A stretch of 64,000 bases of DNA from the NCBI RefSeq assembly GCF_041435355.1, contig NZ_CP108442.1, positions 3,162,001 through 3,226,000 of the forward strand. The letters are read 5' to 3'. This DNA is from Streptomyces sp. NBC_01276. Its GTDB lineage: Bacteria > Actinomycetota > Actinomycetes > Streptomycetales > Streptomycetaceae. Positions 31,357-38,601 of the stretch are shown here, piece by piece; position 1 is the first letter of the stretch, and every line of letters begins with the position of its first letter. Below the pieces are notes generated by a model, which ran no database searches, was not told where the DNA came from, and worked only from the letters and a program-made list of their open reading frames with translations. Both the position numbers and the translations under genes were made by a program.

Positions 31357-31376
31357 GTTAGTGCTCACTCACTAAC
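31357..31376. promoter_or_regulatory. TetR-type operator ahead of tetR
   Basis: GTTAGT-N8-ACTAAC, nine bases upstream of the tetR start. Half-sites and spacing are identical to the site at 30639-30658, indicating autoregulation. Confidence 0.8.
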
Positions 31377-31389
31377 TACGTCAAGGGGT

Positions 31390-32530
31390 GGGGACGGGCA
31401 CCGGGGCTGAACGGGATCGGGGTCGGGGGGCGGCGGGACTCGACTCGGCCCGTGTCGGGGAGGGTTTGGGGGTTTCCCGTCAGTCTCATCGTCCTTCCGC
31501 GTCGGGCCGGGCTGTCAAGGGCGCTCCCTTCGGTCGCGTCGCTTCGCGATGGCCTTCGGCCACCCTTGACAGCCCATCCCGCCACGGAATGCCAAAGACT
31601 GCCGGGAAACCCCCAAAAGAACGGTCCACGGGGAGATCTTCGAGGGGCGGGCATCCCAGAGATTCGCGAGCCATCTCCGCCCAGTCCCGCATTCGGGCCC
31701 CGAATGGCCATCGGCCCACGGGCCGGGGCGTCCAGGCCGCACGAAAGGGTGACCAGACCGCCCGGCGGGCCCCACACGCACCGGATCGCTACGCGCTTCG
31801 CACGGCATTGCGTCCGCCGGCCGTCTGGGGCTGGACATAAGCCGCCCACGGTCCGGGGGCCTCGATCTCTCACGCGAGCGCGGGCCGTTTGTCCCTTTTG
31901 GGGTGATGGGCGGGCTTCGGAGGGGCGCTGGTGCTGCCTGTCGGACTCTGAGGACGACTTTGTCGTCCTCAGAGTCCGACAGGACACCCGGGGACATCGA
32001 TAGGCCCCTTCGGGGGCGGGGGTGATGGCCTGCCGGCCGTCAGCCGCCCGACAAGCCCGCCAACCGACCGTCTTGGGCGGCCTATGTCCAGCCCCAGACG
32101 GGTCGCAGACGCTATGCCAAGAGAAGCGCGTAGCGATCTGACGCGTGTGCCGTCCCGAAGGCATGGCCGGGCGGTCTGGTCGCCGTTTGGGGTGGTCAGG
32201 CAACACCCGGCCCGGAATCAGAACGAGGGGGCCCGTGCCTCGGGTCTGCCCAGGCGGGTAGGGGCCGTACGTCTCTGACTGGCCCCCAGGCCCTCGGTTT
32301 CCTCCCGGCCGTTTCCCTGGGGGCTTCCCGACAGTCTTTGGCATTCCGTGGCGGGACGGTCGGTCAAGGGTGGCCGAAGGCCATCGCGAAGCGACGCGAC
32401 GAAGGAGCGCCCTTGAGGGACCGTCCCGACACGGAAGGACAGTGGACTGGCGGGACGCCCCCAGCCCTCCCCAGACCCGGACCAAGGGCGCACCGCCCAC
32501 CCCCGACCCCGACCAGCCCCGTCGGGCCCG
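31390..32530. repeat. Large imperfect inverted repeat, ~0.57-kb arms, apparently non-coding
   Basis: Reading out from 31960 in both directions, the two arms match with scattered mismatches and small gaps. Shared blocks (given for one strand) include GGCGGCxTATGTCCAGCCCC, GAAGCGCGTAGCGATC, GGGCGGTCTGGTC, GTCTTTGGCATTCCGTGGCG, GTGGCCGAAGGCCATCGCGA and AGCGCCCTTGA. The outermost recognisable matches are CCCTCCCC and CCCCGACCCCGA near 31400 and 32500. No start with RBS, no domain and no codon-position bias convinces; the open frames here are mirror images of each other. It could be an inactive mobile-element remnant, a structured RNA or a recombination product. It separates tetR from the dehydratase genes. 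Confidence 0.85.
31938..31982. repeat. Perfect central hairpin of the large inverted repeat
   Basis: A perfect 21-bp stem starting CTGTCGGACTCTGAGG with a TTT loop centred on 31960. It is the best-conserved part of the whole inverted repeat. It could terminate transcripts or serve as a recognition structure. Confidence 0.9.
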
Positions 32531-32568
32531 CACAGGGTTACACCCCCGCCCCGACCCCGCCCCGACCC

Positions 32569-32997
32569 TCAGCCCAGCTGGACTACCGCGCGGGACATGC
32601 CCAGGACCTTCTGGCCCGCGCTCATCGCCGTCAGGTCGACCCGTACGCGCTTGTCGTCCAGCTTGGCCGCGACCTTCGCCGTGACCTCGATCAGGGCGCC
32701 CTGATCGTCGTTCGGGACGACCACGGGCTTGGTGAAGCGCACCCCGTACTCGACGACCGCGCCCGGGTCGCCGGTCCAGTCGGTCACCACACGGATCGCC
32801 TCGGCCATGGTGAACATGCCGTGCGCGATCACGTCCGGCAGTCCGACCTCCTTGGCGAACTTCTCGTTCCAGTGGATCGGGTTGAAGTCACCCGATGCCC
32901 CGGCGTAGCGGACCAGCGTGGCGCGCGTCACGGGGAAGGACGCCGCCGGCAGCTCGGTGCCGACCTCGACGTCTGCGTACTGGATCTGCGCGGTCAT
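32569..32997 (-). CDS. MaoC-like (R)-hydratase/dehydratase, HadB-like subunit
   Basis: 142 residues forming one hot-dog fold. The catalytic segment YAGASGDFNPIHWNEKFAKE carries the Asp and His of the MaoC/(R)-specific hydratase motif. It starts with an ATG one base after the stop of the partner gene at 32999, so the two are translationally coupled. In mycobacteria such pairs (HadA/HadB) form the 3-hydroxyacyl-ACP dehydratase of FAS-II, next to rpmG as here. Streptomyces has no mycolic acids, so the substrate is uncertain. Confidence 0.85.
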   Translation of the reverse strand: MTAQIQYADVEVGTELPAASFPVTRATLVRYAGASGDFNPIHWNEKFAKEVGLPDVIAHGMFTMAEAIRVVTDWTGDPGAVVEYGVRFTKPVVVPNDDQGALIEVTAKVAAKLDDKRVRVDLTAMSAGQKVLGMSRAVVQLG

Positions 32998-32998
32998 C

Positions 32999-33451
32999 TC
33001 AGGCCTCCTCGGGGGCGCGGGACACGAGCTTGGTCCAGGCGGTCACCACGTGCTCGCCGGACTCGTCGTGGACTTCGCCGCGGATGTCGATGATGTCGTT
33101 GCCCGCGAGCGACTTCACGGCCTCGATCGTGGAGGTCACGGTGAGACGGTCGCCGGCCCGCACGGGGCGGACGTACGCGAACTTCTGGTCGCCGTGCACG
33201 ACGCGGCTGTAGTCCAGCCCCAGCTGCGGGTCCTCGATGACCTGGCCCGCGGCCGCGAAAGTGATGGCGAACACAAAGGTCGGCGGGGCGATCACATCCT
33301 GGTGACCGAACGCCTTGGCGGCTTCGGGGTCGGTGTAGACGGGATTCTCGTCACCCACCGCTACCGCGAATTCGCGGATCTTCTCCCGGCCGACCTCGTA
33401 CGGCTCGGTGGGCGGGTACGTCCGCCCCACGAAGGTCTGGTCGAGGGCCAT
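32999..33451 (-). CDS. HadA-like dehydratase subunit (UPF0336/MaoC N-terminal type)
   Basis: 150 residues from the ATG at 33451 with AGGAGGTAGTGCC upstream. Single hot-dog fold: REKIREFAVAVGDENPVYTD, APPTFVFAITF and HGDQKFAYVRPVRAGDRLTV are the usual blocks of the HadA-like partner, which lacks the full catalytic pair. It is expected to form a heterodimer with the downstream MaoC protein. The order rpmG-hadA-like-hadB-like is conserved across actinobacteria. The open frame reaches 33544 but the extra part lacks an RBS. Confidence 0.85.
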   Translation of the reverse strand: MALDQTFVGRTYPPTEPYEVGREKIREFAVAVGDENPVYTDPEAAKAFGHQDVIAPPTFVFAITFAAAGQVIEDPQLGLDYSRVVHGDQKFAYVRPVRAGDRLTVTSTIEAVKSLAGNDIIDIRGEVHDESGEHVVTAWTKLVSRAPEEA

Positions 33452-33545
33452 GGCACTACCTCCTGTTGAAGGGACACGAAAGGCTGCGGACGACCGATCG
33501 ACGATCATCGATCGCCGATCAAGAAACCGGAGCAGAAACGACACA

Positions 33546-33573
33546 AGGCCGCCCCCATTGAAGGGGACGACCT
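33546..33573 (-). terminator. Weak terminator after rpmG
   Basis: Imperfect stem AGG-C-G-CCCC with an ATTGAA loop, between the rpmG stop (33608) and the hadA-like start (33451). It may only partly stop transcription. Confidence 0.4.
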
Positions 33574-33607
33574 CATGACGGTGCCTATATTGAAGACTTC
33601 GCCAGGA

Positions 33608-33772
33608 TCAGCGGGTCTCGCGGTGCGCGGTGTGCGAGTTGCAGCGCGGGCAGTGCTTCTTCATCTCCATGCGGTCCGGGTTGTTACGCCGGTTCTTCTT
33701 GGTGATGTAGTTCCGCTCCTTGCACTCCACGCAGGCCAGCGTGATCTTCGGGCGGACGTCGGTGGCAGCCAC
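33608..33772 (-). CDS. rpmG: 50S ribosomal protein L33
   Basis: 54 residues from the GTG at 33772 with AAGGAG upstream: [20 protein letters not shown], ending [10 protein letters not shown]. The two pairs CVEC and CPRC make it the zinc-binding (C+) form, not a zinc-free paralogue. It is translated from the tRNA-Thr/tRNA-Met/rpmG region, whose tRNAs lie 88 bases upstream. The frame is too short to be obvious by length but the match is unambiguous. Confidence 0.96.
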   Translation of the reverse strand: MAATDVRPKITLACVECKERNYITKKNRRNNPDRMEMKKHCPRCNSHTAHRETR

Positions 33773-33860
33773 GTGAGTGCTCCTTGACGGACTATGGGAC
33801 GGATGAACGCATAAAAGAGTAGCCGATCGGGAGACCGACCCCGCAATCGGCTACTGGGTG

Positions 33861-33933
33861 TAGCGGCGACCGGACTTGAACCGGTGACACAGCGATTATG
33901 AGCCGCTTGCTCTACCGACTGAGCTACGCCGCT
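33861..33933 (-). tRNA. tRNA-Met (anticodon CAT)
   Basis: 73 bases. Acceptor AGCGGCG/CGCCGCT is fully paired, D arm GCTC, anticodon loop CTCATAA giving CAT, T-stem ACCGG/CCGGT with TTCAAGT. The base-paired position 1-72 (A-T) and the lack of three G-C pairs at the anticodon stem base favour elongator Met over initiator. It lies 48 bases after tRNA-Thr. Confidence 0.93.
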
Positions 33934-33981
33934 TTGATGAGATCCGTTCCCCACCCGAGGGTGGGGAACCTCTCTCACCAG

Positions 33982-34054
33982 AGCCCCAATGCGGAATCGA
34001 ACCGCAGACCTTCTCCTTACCATGGAGACGCTCTACCGACTGAGCTATTGGGGC
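33982..34054 (-). tRNA. tRNA-Thr (anticodon GGT)
   Basis: 73 bases. Acceptor GCCCCAA/TTGGGGC, D arm GCTC, anticodon stem TCTCC/GGAGA around loop ATGGTAA giving GGT, T-loop TTCGATT. Discriminator T, no encoded CCA. Confidence 0.96.
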
Positions 34055-34065
34055 GAGCGAGGAAG

Positions 34066-34095
34066 ACATTACACGGTTGCCAGCCGATCGCCCAA
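34066..34095 (-). promoter_or_regulatory. Putative promoter of tRNA-Thr/tRNA-Met/rpmG
   Basis: On the minus strand TTGGGC (34095-34090), 18 bases, TAATGT (34071-34066), just 11 bases before the tRNA-Thr 5' end. Confidence 0.5.
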
Positions 34096-34188
34096 ATCCT
34101 TTGGGGGGACTGGGCTCGGAAGCCGGGACCAGGACTTTCCCCACCGGCCCCACACCCCGTCCCGGGCCACTTTCACCCCCGAATGTGC

Positions 34189-34220
34189 CCGGGGTCACAC
34201 CCCGGGGTCACGCCCCGGGG
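34189..34220. repeat. Short CCCCGGGG/GTCAC repeats in the gap upstream of the amidohydrolase gene
   Basis: CCGGGGTCAC occurs twice, followed by CCCCGGGG, so the block can pair in several registers. The 359-base gap 34055-34413 holds this block and the tRNA promoter; no gene is seen. Confidence 0.5.
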
Positions 34221-34413
34221 ATCCTTCCCGGCCCCACCCGGCTCCACCCGGCCCCGCCCGGGCGCCGGACGCATGGGCACCACACCGGTACGACTATTGA
34301 GCTCTTCCGCGAACCCGGGACCCCCGCGCCCTAGGCTCTGAGCACGCTGCGTGATCTTGGGCCGCGGGCTGCGGCCACGGCACAGGAACCGCCCGAGCCC
34401 CCGCAGGAGCGCG

Positions 34414-35715
34414 ATGTCCGACAGCCAGCCGCAGCAGCCGTCCCACTCCCCGCGGAACCCCGCCGAAGGCCCTTCCCGCAACCCGGCCCGTGACCCCCTC
34501 GGCGGCCCCGCCCCCGAGGCGACCGGCCTCCTCCTCGCCGGGGCGCGGCTCACCGACGGCCGCACCGTCGACGTACGGCTCGGCGGCGGCCGGATCCAGG
34601 CCGTCGGGACGGCGGGCAGCCTCCCCGCGCCGGCCATGGCCCGGGTCGACCTGAGCGGGTACCTGCTCCTGCCCGCCCCCGCCGAGCCGCACGCCCATGG
34701 GGACACGGCCCTCACGGCCGACGGCGAGGGCCCCGTCTCGTACGCCCCCGACGACGTGCAGCGCCGGGCCACCGAGGCGGCGCTCCTCCAGCTCGGCCAC
34801 GGCGCCACCGCCGTCCGCTCCCACGTGCGCATCGGGGACGTGCACGGCCTGGGTCCCATGGAGGCCGCGCTCCAGGCCCGTCGCTCGCTGCGCGGCCTCA
34901 CCGACCTGACCACGGTGGCCGTCCCCCGGCTGCTGACCGGGGTGGCCGGCGCCGACGGGCTCGCCATGCTGCGCGACGCCGTCAAGATGGGCGCCTCGGT
35001 GATCGGGGGCTGCCCCGACCTGGACCCCGACCCGACGGGTTTCCTCGAAGCCGTCCTCGAACTGGCCGCAGAGCACGGCTGCCCCGTCGACCTGCACACC
35101 GACGGTGACGATCCGGGCCGTCTCGCCCGCCTCGCGGCGATGGCCGGGGGGCTGCGCCCCGGAGTGACCATCGGCCCGTGCGGCGGGCTGTCCCGGCTGC
35201 CGCTGGACGCGGCCGCGCGGGCCGCCGACCAGCTCGCCGCGGCCGGGGTGCGGGTGACCTGCCTGCCCCAGGGGGACTGCGCCGCACTGGAGCGCCGCGG
35301 CCTGCGCACCGCCCCCGTACGCCTCCTGCGCGCGGCCGGGGTCCGGGTCGCCGCCGGCAGCGGGGCGCTGCGGGACGCCGGGAACCCGGTCGGGCGGGGC
35401 GATCCGCTCGAAGCGGCGTACCTGCTCGCCTCCCAGGGCGGGCTGCGCCCCGCGGAGGCCTACGAGGCGGTGAGCGCGGCCGCCCGCGAGGCCATGGGCC
35501 TGCCGGAGGTGCGGGTGGAGGCGGGGTTCCCGGCGGAACTGCTCGCCGTGCGCGGGGAACGGATCGCGGGGGTGCTGTCCCTCGCGTACAGCCGGATCGT
35601 GATCCACCGGGGGCGCGTGGTAGCCCGGACGAGTGCCGTACGGGAGTACTGCGATTCGGCGGTGGCGGTGGCCCTGGACCTGCCCAGGCAGGGCCGTACG
35701 GAGTCCGGGCCCTGA
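34414..35715 (+). CDS. Amidohydrolase-superfamily protein (cytosine-deaminase-like)
   Basis: 433 residues from the ATG at 34414 with GCAGGAGC upstream. A proline-rich N-terminus (~1-38) precedes the beta-sandwich start (LLLAGARLTDGRTVDVRLGG). The TIM barrel has AEPHAHGDTAL at the usual first metal site, HGCPVDLHTDGDD at the second and a VRVAAGSGALRDAGNPVGRG strand where the catalytic Asp normally sits; the first histidine motif is altered (HAHGD). The fold is like cytosine deaminase/AtzC-type enzymes. Substrate not assignable, and activity may be changed. Confidence 0.75.
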   Translation: MSDSQPQQPSHSPRNPAEGPSRNPARDPLGGPAPEATGLLLAGARLTDGRTVDVRLGGGRIQAVGTAGSLPAPAMARVDLSGYLLLPAPAEPHAHGDTALTADGEGPVSYAPDDVQRRATEAALLQLGHGATAVRSHVRIGDVHGLGPMEAALQARRSLRGLTDLTTVAVPRLLTGVAGADGLAMLRDAVKMGASVIGGCPDLDPDPTGFLEAVLELAAEHGCPVDLHTDGDDPGRLARLAAMAGGLRPGVTIGPCGGLSRLPLDAAARAADQLAAAGVRVTCLPQGDCAALERRGLRTAPVRLLRAAGVRVAAGSGALRDAGNPVGRGDPLEAAYLLASQGGLRPAEAYEAVSAAAREAMGLPEVRVEAGFPAELLAVRGERIAGVLSLAYSRIVIHRGRVVARTSAVREYCDSAVAVALDLPRQGRTESGP

Positions 35716-35769
35716 GCGTCCGGGGGCCGTTCGCGGGCGTGGGCGCCCGGTCCGTCGTACGGTCGGGAC

Positions 35770-36426
35770 ATGCGCATCGTCATCGCGGGTGGACACGGTC
35801 AGATCGCGCTGCGGCTGGAGCCCCTGCTCGCCGCGCGCGGGTACGAGGTCGCGGGCATCATCCGTGATCCGGAGCAGGGCGCCGATCTGCGGGCGGCCGG
35901 CGCCGAACCGGTGCTGTGCGACCTGGAGTCTGCTTCGGTCGAGCACGTGGCGGGGATCCTGCAGGGCGCGGACGTGGCGGTGTTCGCCGCCGGGGCCGGT
36001 CCGGGCAGCGGCGCGGAGCGCAAGGACACCGTGGACCGGGGTGCGGCGGTGCTGTTCGCCGACGCCGCCGAACGGGCGCGCGTGCGGCGCTTCCTGATGG
36101 TGTCCTCGATGGGCGCCGACTCCCGCCACGACGGGGGCGAGGTCTTCGATTTCTACCTGCGGGCCAAGGGCGAGGCCGACGACCACGTCCGCACGCGGCT
36201 GGGGCTGGAGTGGACGGTCCTGCGTCCGGGCGCCCTGACGGACGAGGCCGGTACGGGTCTGGTCCGGCTGGAGGCGCGCACCGGCCGGGGGCCGGTGCCG
36301 CGCGAGGACGTGGCGGCGGTGCTGGCGGAGCTGGTCGACACTCCGGCGACGGCCGGTCTGACGCTGGAGCTGGTGTCGGGTTCGACGCCGGTGTCGGTGG
36401 CGGTGAAGGACGTGGCGGGCAACTGA
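35770..36426 (+). CDS. NAD(P)-binding atypical SDR (NmrA-like)
   Basis: 218 residues. The Rossmann start MRIVIAGGHGQIALRLEPLL holds the G-x-x-G-x-x-A nucleotide motif of atypical short-chain dehydrogenases. RRFLMVSSMGAD is the strand-4/5 region, and YLRAKGEADDHVR replaces the classical YxxxK, as in the SDR_a5 group. Probably a redox sensor or epimerase-like protein in the cytoplasm. It lies 54 bases after the amidohydrolase gene; partner function unknown. Confidence 0.85.
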   Translation: MRIVIAGGHGQIALRLEPLLAARGYEVAGIIRDPEQGADLRAAGAEPVLCDLESASVEHVAGILQGADVAVFAAGAGPGSGAERKDTVDRGAAVLFADAAERARVRRFLMVSSMGADSRHDGGEVFDFYLRAKGEADDHVRTRLGLEWTVLRPGALTDEAGTGLVRLEARTGRGPVPREDVAAVLAELVDTPATAGLTLELVSGSTPVSVAVKDVAGN

Positions 36427-36456
36427 GGGCGGGGGGCGGGACGTGCCGAGTGCCCG

Positions 36457-36924
36457 TCAGAAGTCGGCCTCCAGCTCGTCGTCGGAGCGGCCGACGGATT
36501 CCTGCTGGAAGCGTTCCCGGTAGGTCCGCCGGATCCGTTCGACGCGGGTGTCGCGCTCCTCGGCCTCCTTCTCGGGGTAGAGCAGGACGACTTCGTAGGA
36601 GGTTTCGCGGACGATCGCGCCACCGGGGCCGCTCCGTCGGCCGTAGCCGTCCCGGAGGGTCAGTCCTTCGGGGAAGGCGGGGGTGACCTCCCGGTCCAGG
36701 AAGCGCATGAACTCGCCGCGGCCGACGGGGTCCCTGCCGCCGGGGCGTTCGGTGCCGAAGTAGAGCCGGGTTTCCCGGTAGGGCTCCCCCGCGTGCCCGT
36801 GGAGCGTCGTTCCGAGCAGGGCCGGGATGCCCGCGCCGAGGAGGGCGGCCAGCACGCCGCCGCCGACCTTCCCCCGTGTGTCCGATGTCCATGTCACGCC
36901 CCGTGAACGACGGTCCGTCCACAT
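36457..36924 (-). CDS. Secreted or membrane-anchored DUF3574 protein
   Basis: 155 residues from the ATG at 36924; a GTG at 36897 is an alternative and no start has a strong RBS. A hydrophobic segment (GGGVLAALLGAGIPALLGT) near the N-terminus looks like a signal or anchor. The DUF3574 domain follows: RETRLYFGTERPGG, FMRFLDREVTPAFPEGLTL and ETSYEVVLLYPEKEAEER. Role unknown in this family. Its 5' end faces the gene at 37004. Confidence 0.7.
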   Translation of the reverse strand: MWTDRRSRGVTWTSDTRGKVGGGVLAALLGAGIPALLGTTLHGHAGEPYRETRLYFGTERPGGRDPVGRGEFMRFLDREVTPAFPEGLTLRDGYGRRSGPGGAIVRETSYEVVLLYPEKEAEERDTRVERIRRTYRERFQQESVGRSDDELEADF

Positions 36925-37003
36925 CGGTGCGCCCGAGTGGCCCGATAGGGTCACCCCGGAATCGGCCGCAGGGGGCGGTCGTGCGAGGCGGCGGGGTCGG
37001 GGC

Positions 37004-37516
37004 ATGGGCGAGGGCGACTGGCGGATCGGTGCGGCGGAGGGTGGCCGGCTCGCCGCCAGGTGGTGGAAGTGGGCCCTGTCCGCGCCGGTCGACGAGAGCC
37101 CCGTGGCCGATACGACGGGGGCCTACGCGGGGTGGCGCCAGCCGTCGGACCTGTGGTTCCTGGCGGGCACCTTCGGCGGCCGGGTGGTGCGCCGGTGCAG
37201 CGTCCCGGCGGGGCGGCGGCTGTTCTTCCCGGTCCTGAACACCCAGCGGCCGGTGGTGCCCTTCGTGACCAAGCCGTGGCGCCTGGAGGCGACCCGGGCC
37301 TCCGCGGCGCTGAACAGCACGCCCCTGCCGTTGAGCGAGTTCGCCTCGAAGCCCTTCCTGAGCATGGGCATACCCCGGGTCGCCTGGGGTCTGTGGTGCG
37401 CTCTCGCACCTCTTCCGGCGGGTCAGTTCGTCCTGGAGATCCAGGCGGCCGACACCCAGGGCTTCTGGGTCGACACCACGTACCACCTGACGGTGACCGA
37501 TCCGGCGGCCGCGTAG
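37004..37516 (+). CDS. Conserved hypothetical protein (unknown family)
   Basis: 170 residues from the ATG at 37004, MGEGDWRIGAAEGGRLAARW. No signal peptide or membrane span. The centre DLWFLAGTFGGRVVRRCSVP followed by AGRRLFFPVLNT is a distinctive beta-rich block that recurs in actinobacterial unknowns. The C-terminus (QFVLEIQAADTQGFWVDTTYHLTVTD) resembles an Ig-like strand pattern. Divergent from the DUF3574 gene with 79 bases between. Function not known. Confidence 0.65.
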   Translation: MGEGDWRIGAAEGGRLAARWWKWALSAPVDESPVADTTGAYAGWRQPSDLWFLAGTFGGRVVRRCSVPAGRRLFFPVLNTQRPVVPFVTKPWRLEATRASAALNSTPLPLSEFASKPFLSMGIPRVAWGLWCALAPLPAGQFVLEIQAADTQGFWVDTTYHLTVTDPAAA

Positions 37517-37545
37517 GCCGGGCCGGGCGCGCGGGTGTACGAAGA

Positions 37546-37584
37546 AACCCCCGCCCACTGCGCTTCCGCAGATGAACGGGGGTT
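37546..37584. terminator. Terminator between hypothetical gene and tRNA-Tyr
   Basis: Outer stem AACCCCCG/CGGGGGTT and inner CTGCG/CGCAG with CTTC loop. It sits between convergent transcripts, 10 bases beyond the tRNA-Tyr 3' end. Confidence 0.75.
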
Positions 37585-37593
37585 CCACTCGCG

Positions 37594-37675
<82 letters not shown>

Positions 37676-37874
37676 AAGATCGCTGCCATCTTTCCGCCTT
37701 TCGGCGGCGCTCCTTGGCAACGACGTAAACAATACCCGATGCTCGGGGGTGGTTCGCCACCGGATTGATCAGCGCCGCGCGCGGGTGCGGTGGCTAGGCT
37801 TTGCGGAGCGGTCCGGGGATGTCCGGCCGCGCCCTCCGGGGCACAACGCAGCCGACTTCAAGGAGCCACAGCAC

Positions 37875-38363
37875 ATGGCCGACTCCAGTTTCGACATCGT
37901 CTCGAAGGTCGAGCGGCAGGAGGTCGACAACGCCCTCAACCAGTCCTCGAAGGAGCTCTCGCAGCGCTACGACTTCAAGGGCACGGGCGCGTCGATCGCC
38001 TGGTCCGGCGAGAAGATCCTGATGGAGGCGAACTCCGAGGAGCGCGTCAAGGCCGTCCTCGACGTGTTCGAGACCAAGCTGGTCAAGCGCGGCATCTCGC
38101 TGAAGGCGCTGGACGCCGGCGAGCCGCAGCTGTCCGGCAAGGAGTACAAGATCTTCGCGACGATCGAGGAGGGCATCTCCCAGGAGAACGCCAAGAAGGT
38201 CGCGAAGATCATCCGGGACGAGGGCCCCAAGGGCGTCAAGGCCCAGGTCCAGGGTGAAGAGCTGCGCGTCAGCTCCAAGAGCCGCGACGACCTCCAGGCC
38301 GTCCAGGCCCTGCTGAAGGGCAAGGACCTGGACTTCGCGATCCAGTTCGTGAACTACCGCTGA
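37875..38363 (+). CDS. YajQ-family nucleotide-binding protein
   Basis: 162 residues from the ATG at 37875 with AAGGAG upstream: [20 protein letters not shown]. Two alpha/beta domains are typical; conserved [12 protein letters not shown] and the C-terminal [12 protein letters not shown] are intact. YajQ proteins bind tRNA/GTP in vitro, and some bind cyclic di-GMP and act as transcription co-regulators; which applies here is unknown. It is preceded by tRNA-Tyr on the other strand. Confidence 0.93.
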   Translation: MADSSFDIVSKVERQEVDNALNQSSKELSQRYDFKGTGASIAWSGEKILMEANSEERVKAVLDVFETKLVKRGISLKALDAGEPQLSGKEYKIFATIEEGISQENAKKVAKIIRDEGPKGVKAQVQGEELRVSSKSRDDLQAVQALLKGKDLDFAIQFVNYR

Positions 38364-38397
38364 CCGGCGCCTGTGACGCGCCGCTGAGCGGACCCGC

Positions 38398-38455
38398 GGG
38401 GCACAGCGGGGGCAGATCGCCGAGGCCTTCCTCGGCGGCCGCCCGCGCTGTGCCC
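38398..38455 (+). terminator. Terminator after yajQ-like gene
   Basis: Nested hairpin: outer GGGCACAGCG/CGCTGTGCCC, inner CGCCGAGG/CCTCGGCG with CCTT at the tip, 35 bases after the stop. Confidence 0.8.
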
Positions 38456-38601
38456 TTCGTCGTGTCGGCGCCCGTCAGGGGCGTGTGCCCGGCGTGAACG
38501 GCGCACGCTCCTCCGCGGCCCCCTCATGGTCACTAGGCGCGGGCCGGTGCGCCCGTCACGCTGGGTGAAACATCAACCACCGCGTGACAGGGGGTTCCCG
38601 C

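Noticed and set aside
31376..32533. 385-codon minus-strand frame across the large inverted repeat
   Set aside because: Its two halves are translations of the two repeat arms on opposite strands; no RBS, domain or codon bias, so a coding role is not supported.
33861..34054. Integration site of a mobile element at tRNA-Thr/tRNA-Met
   Set aside because: No integrase, excisionase or duplicated tRNA 3' end is found near these tRNAs.
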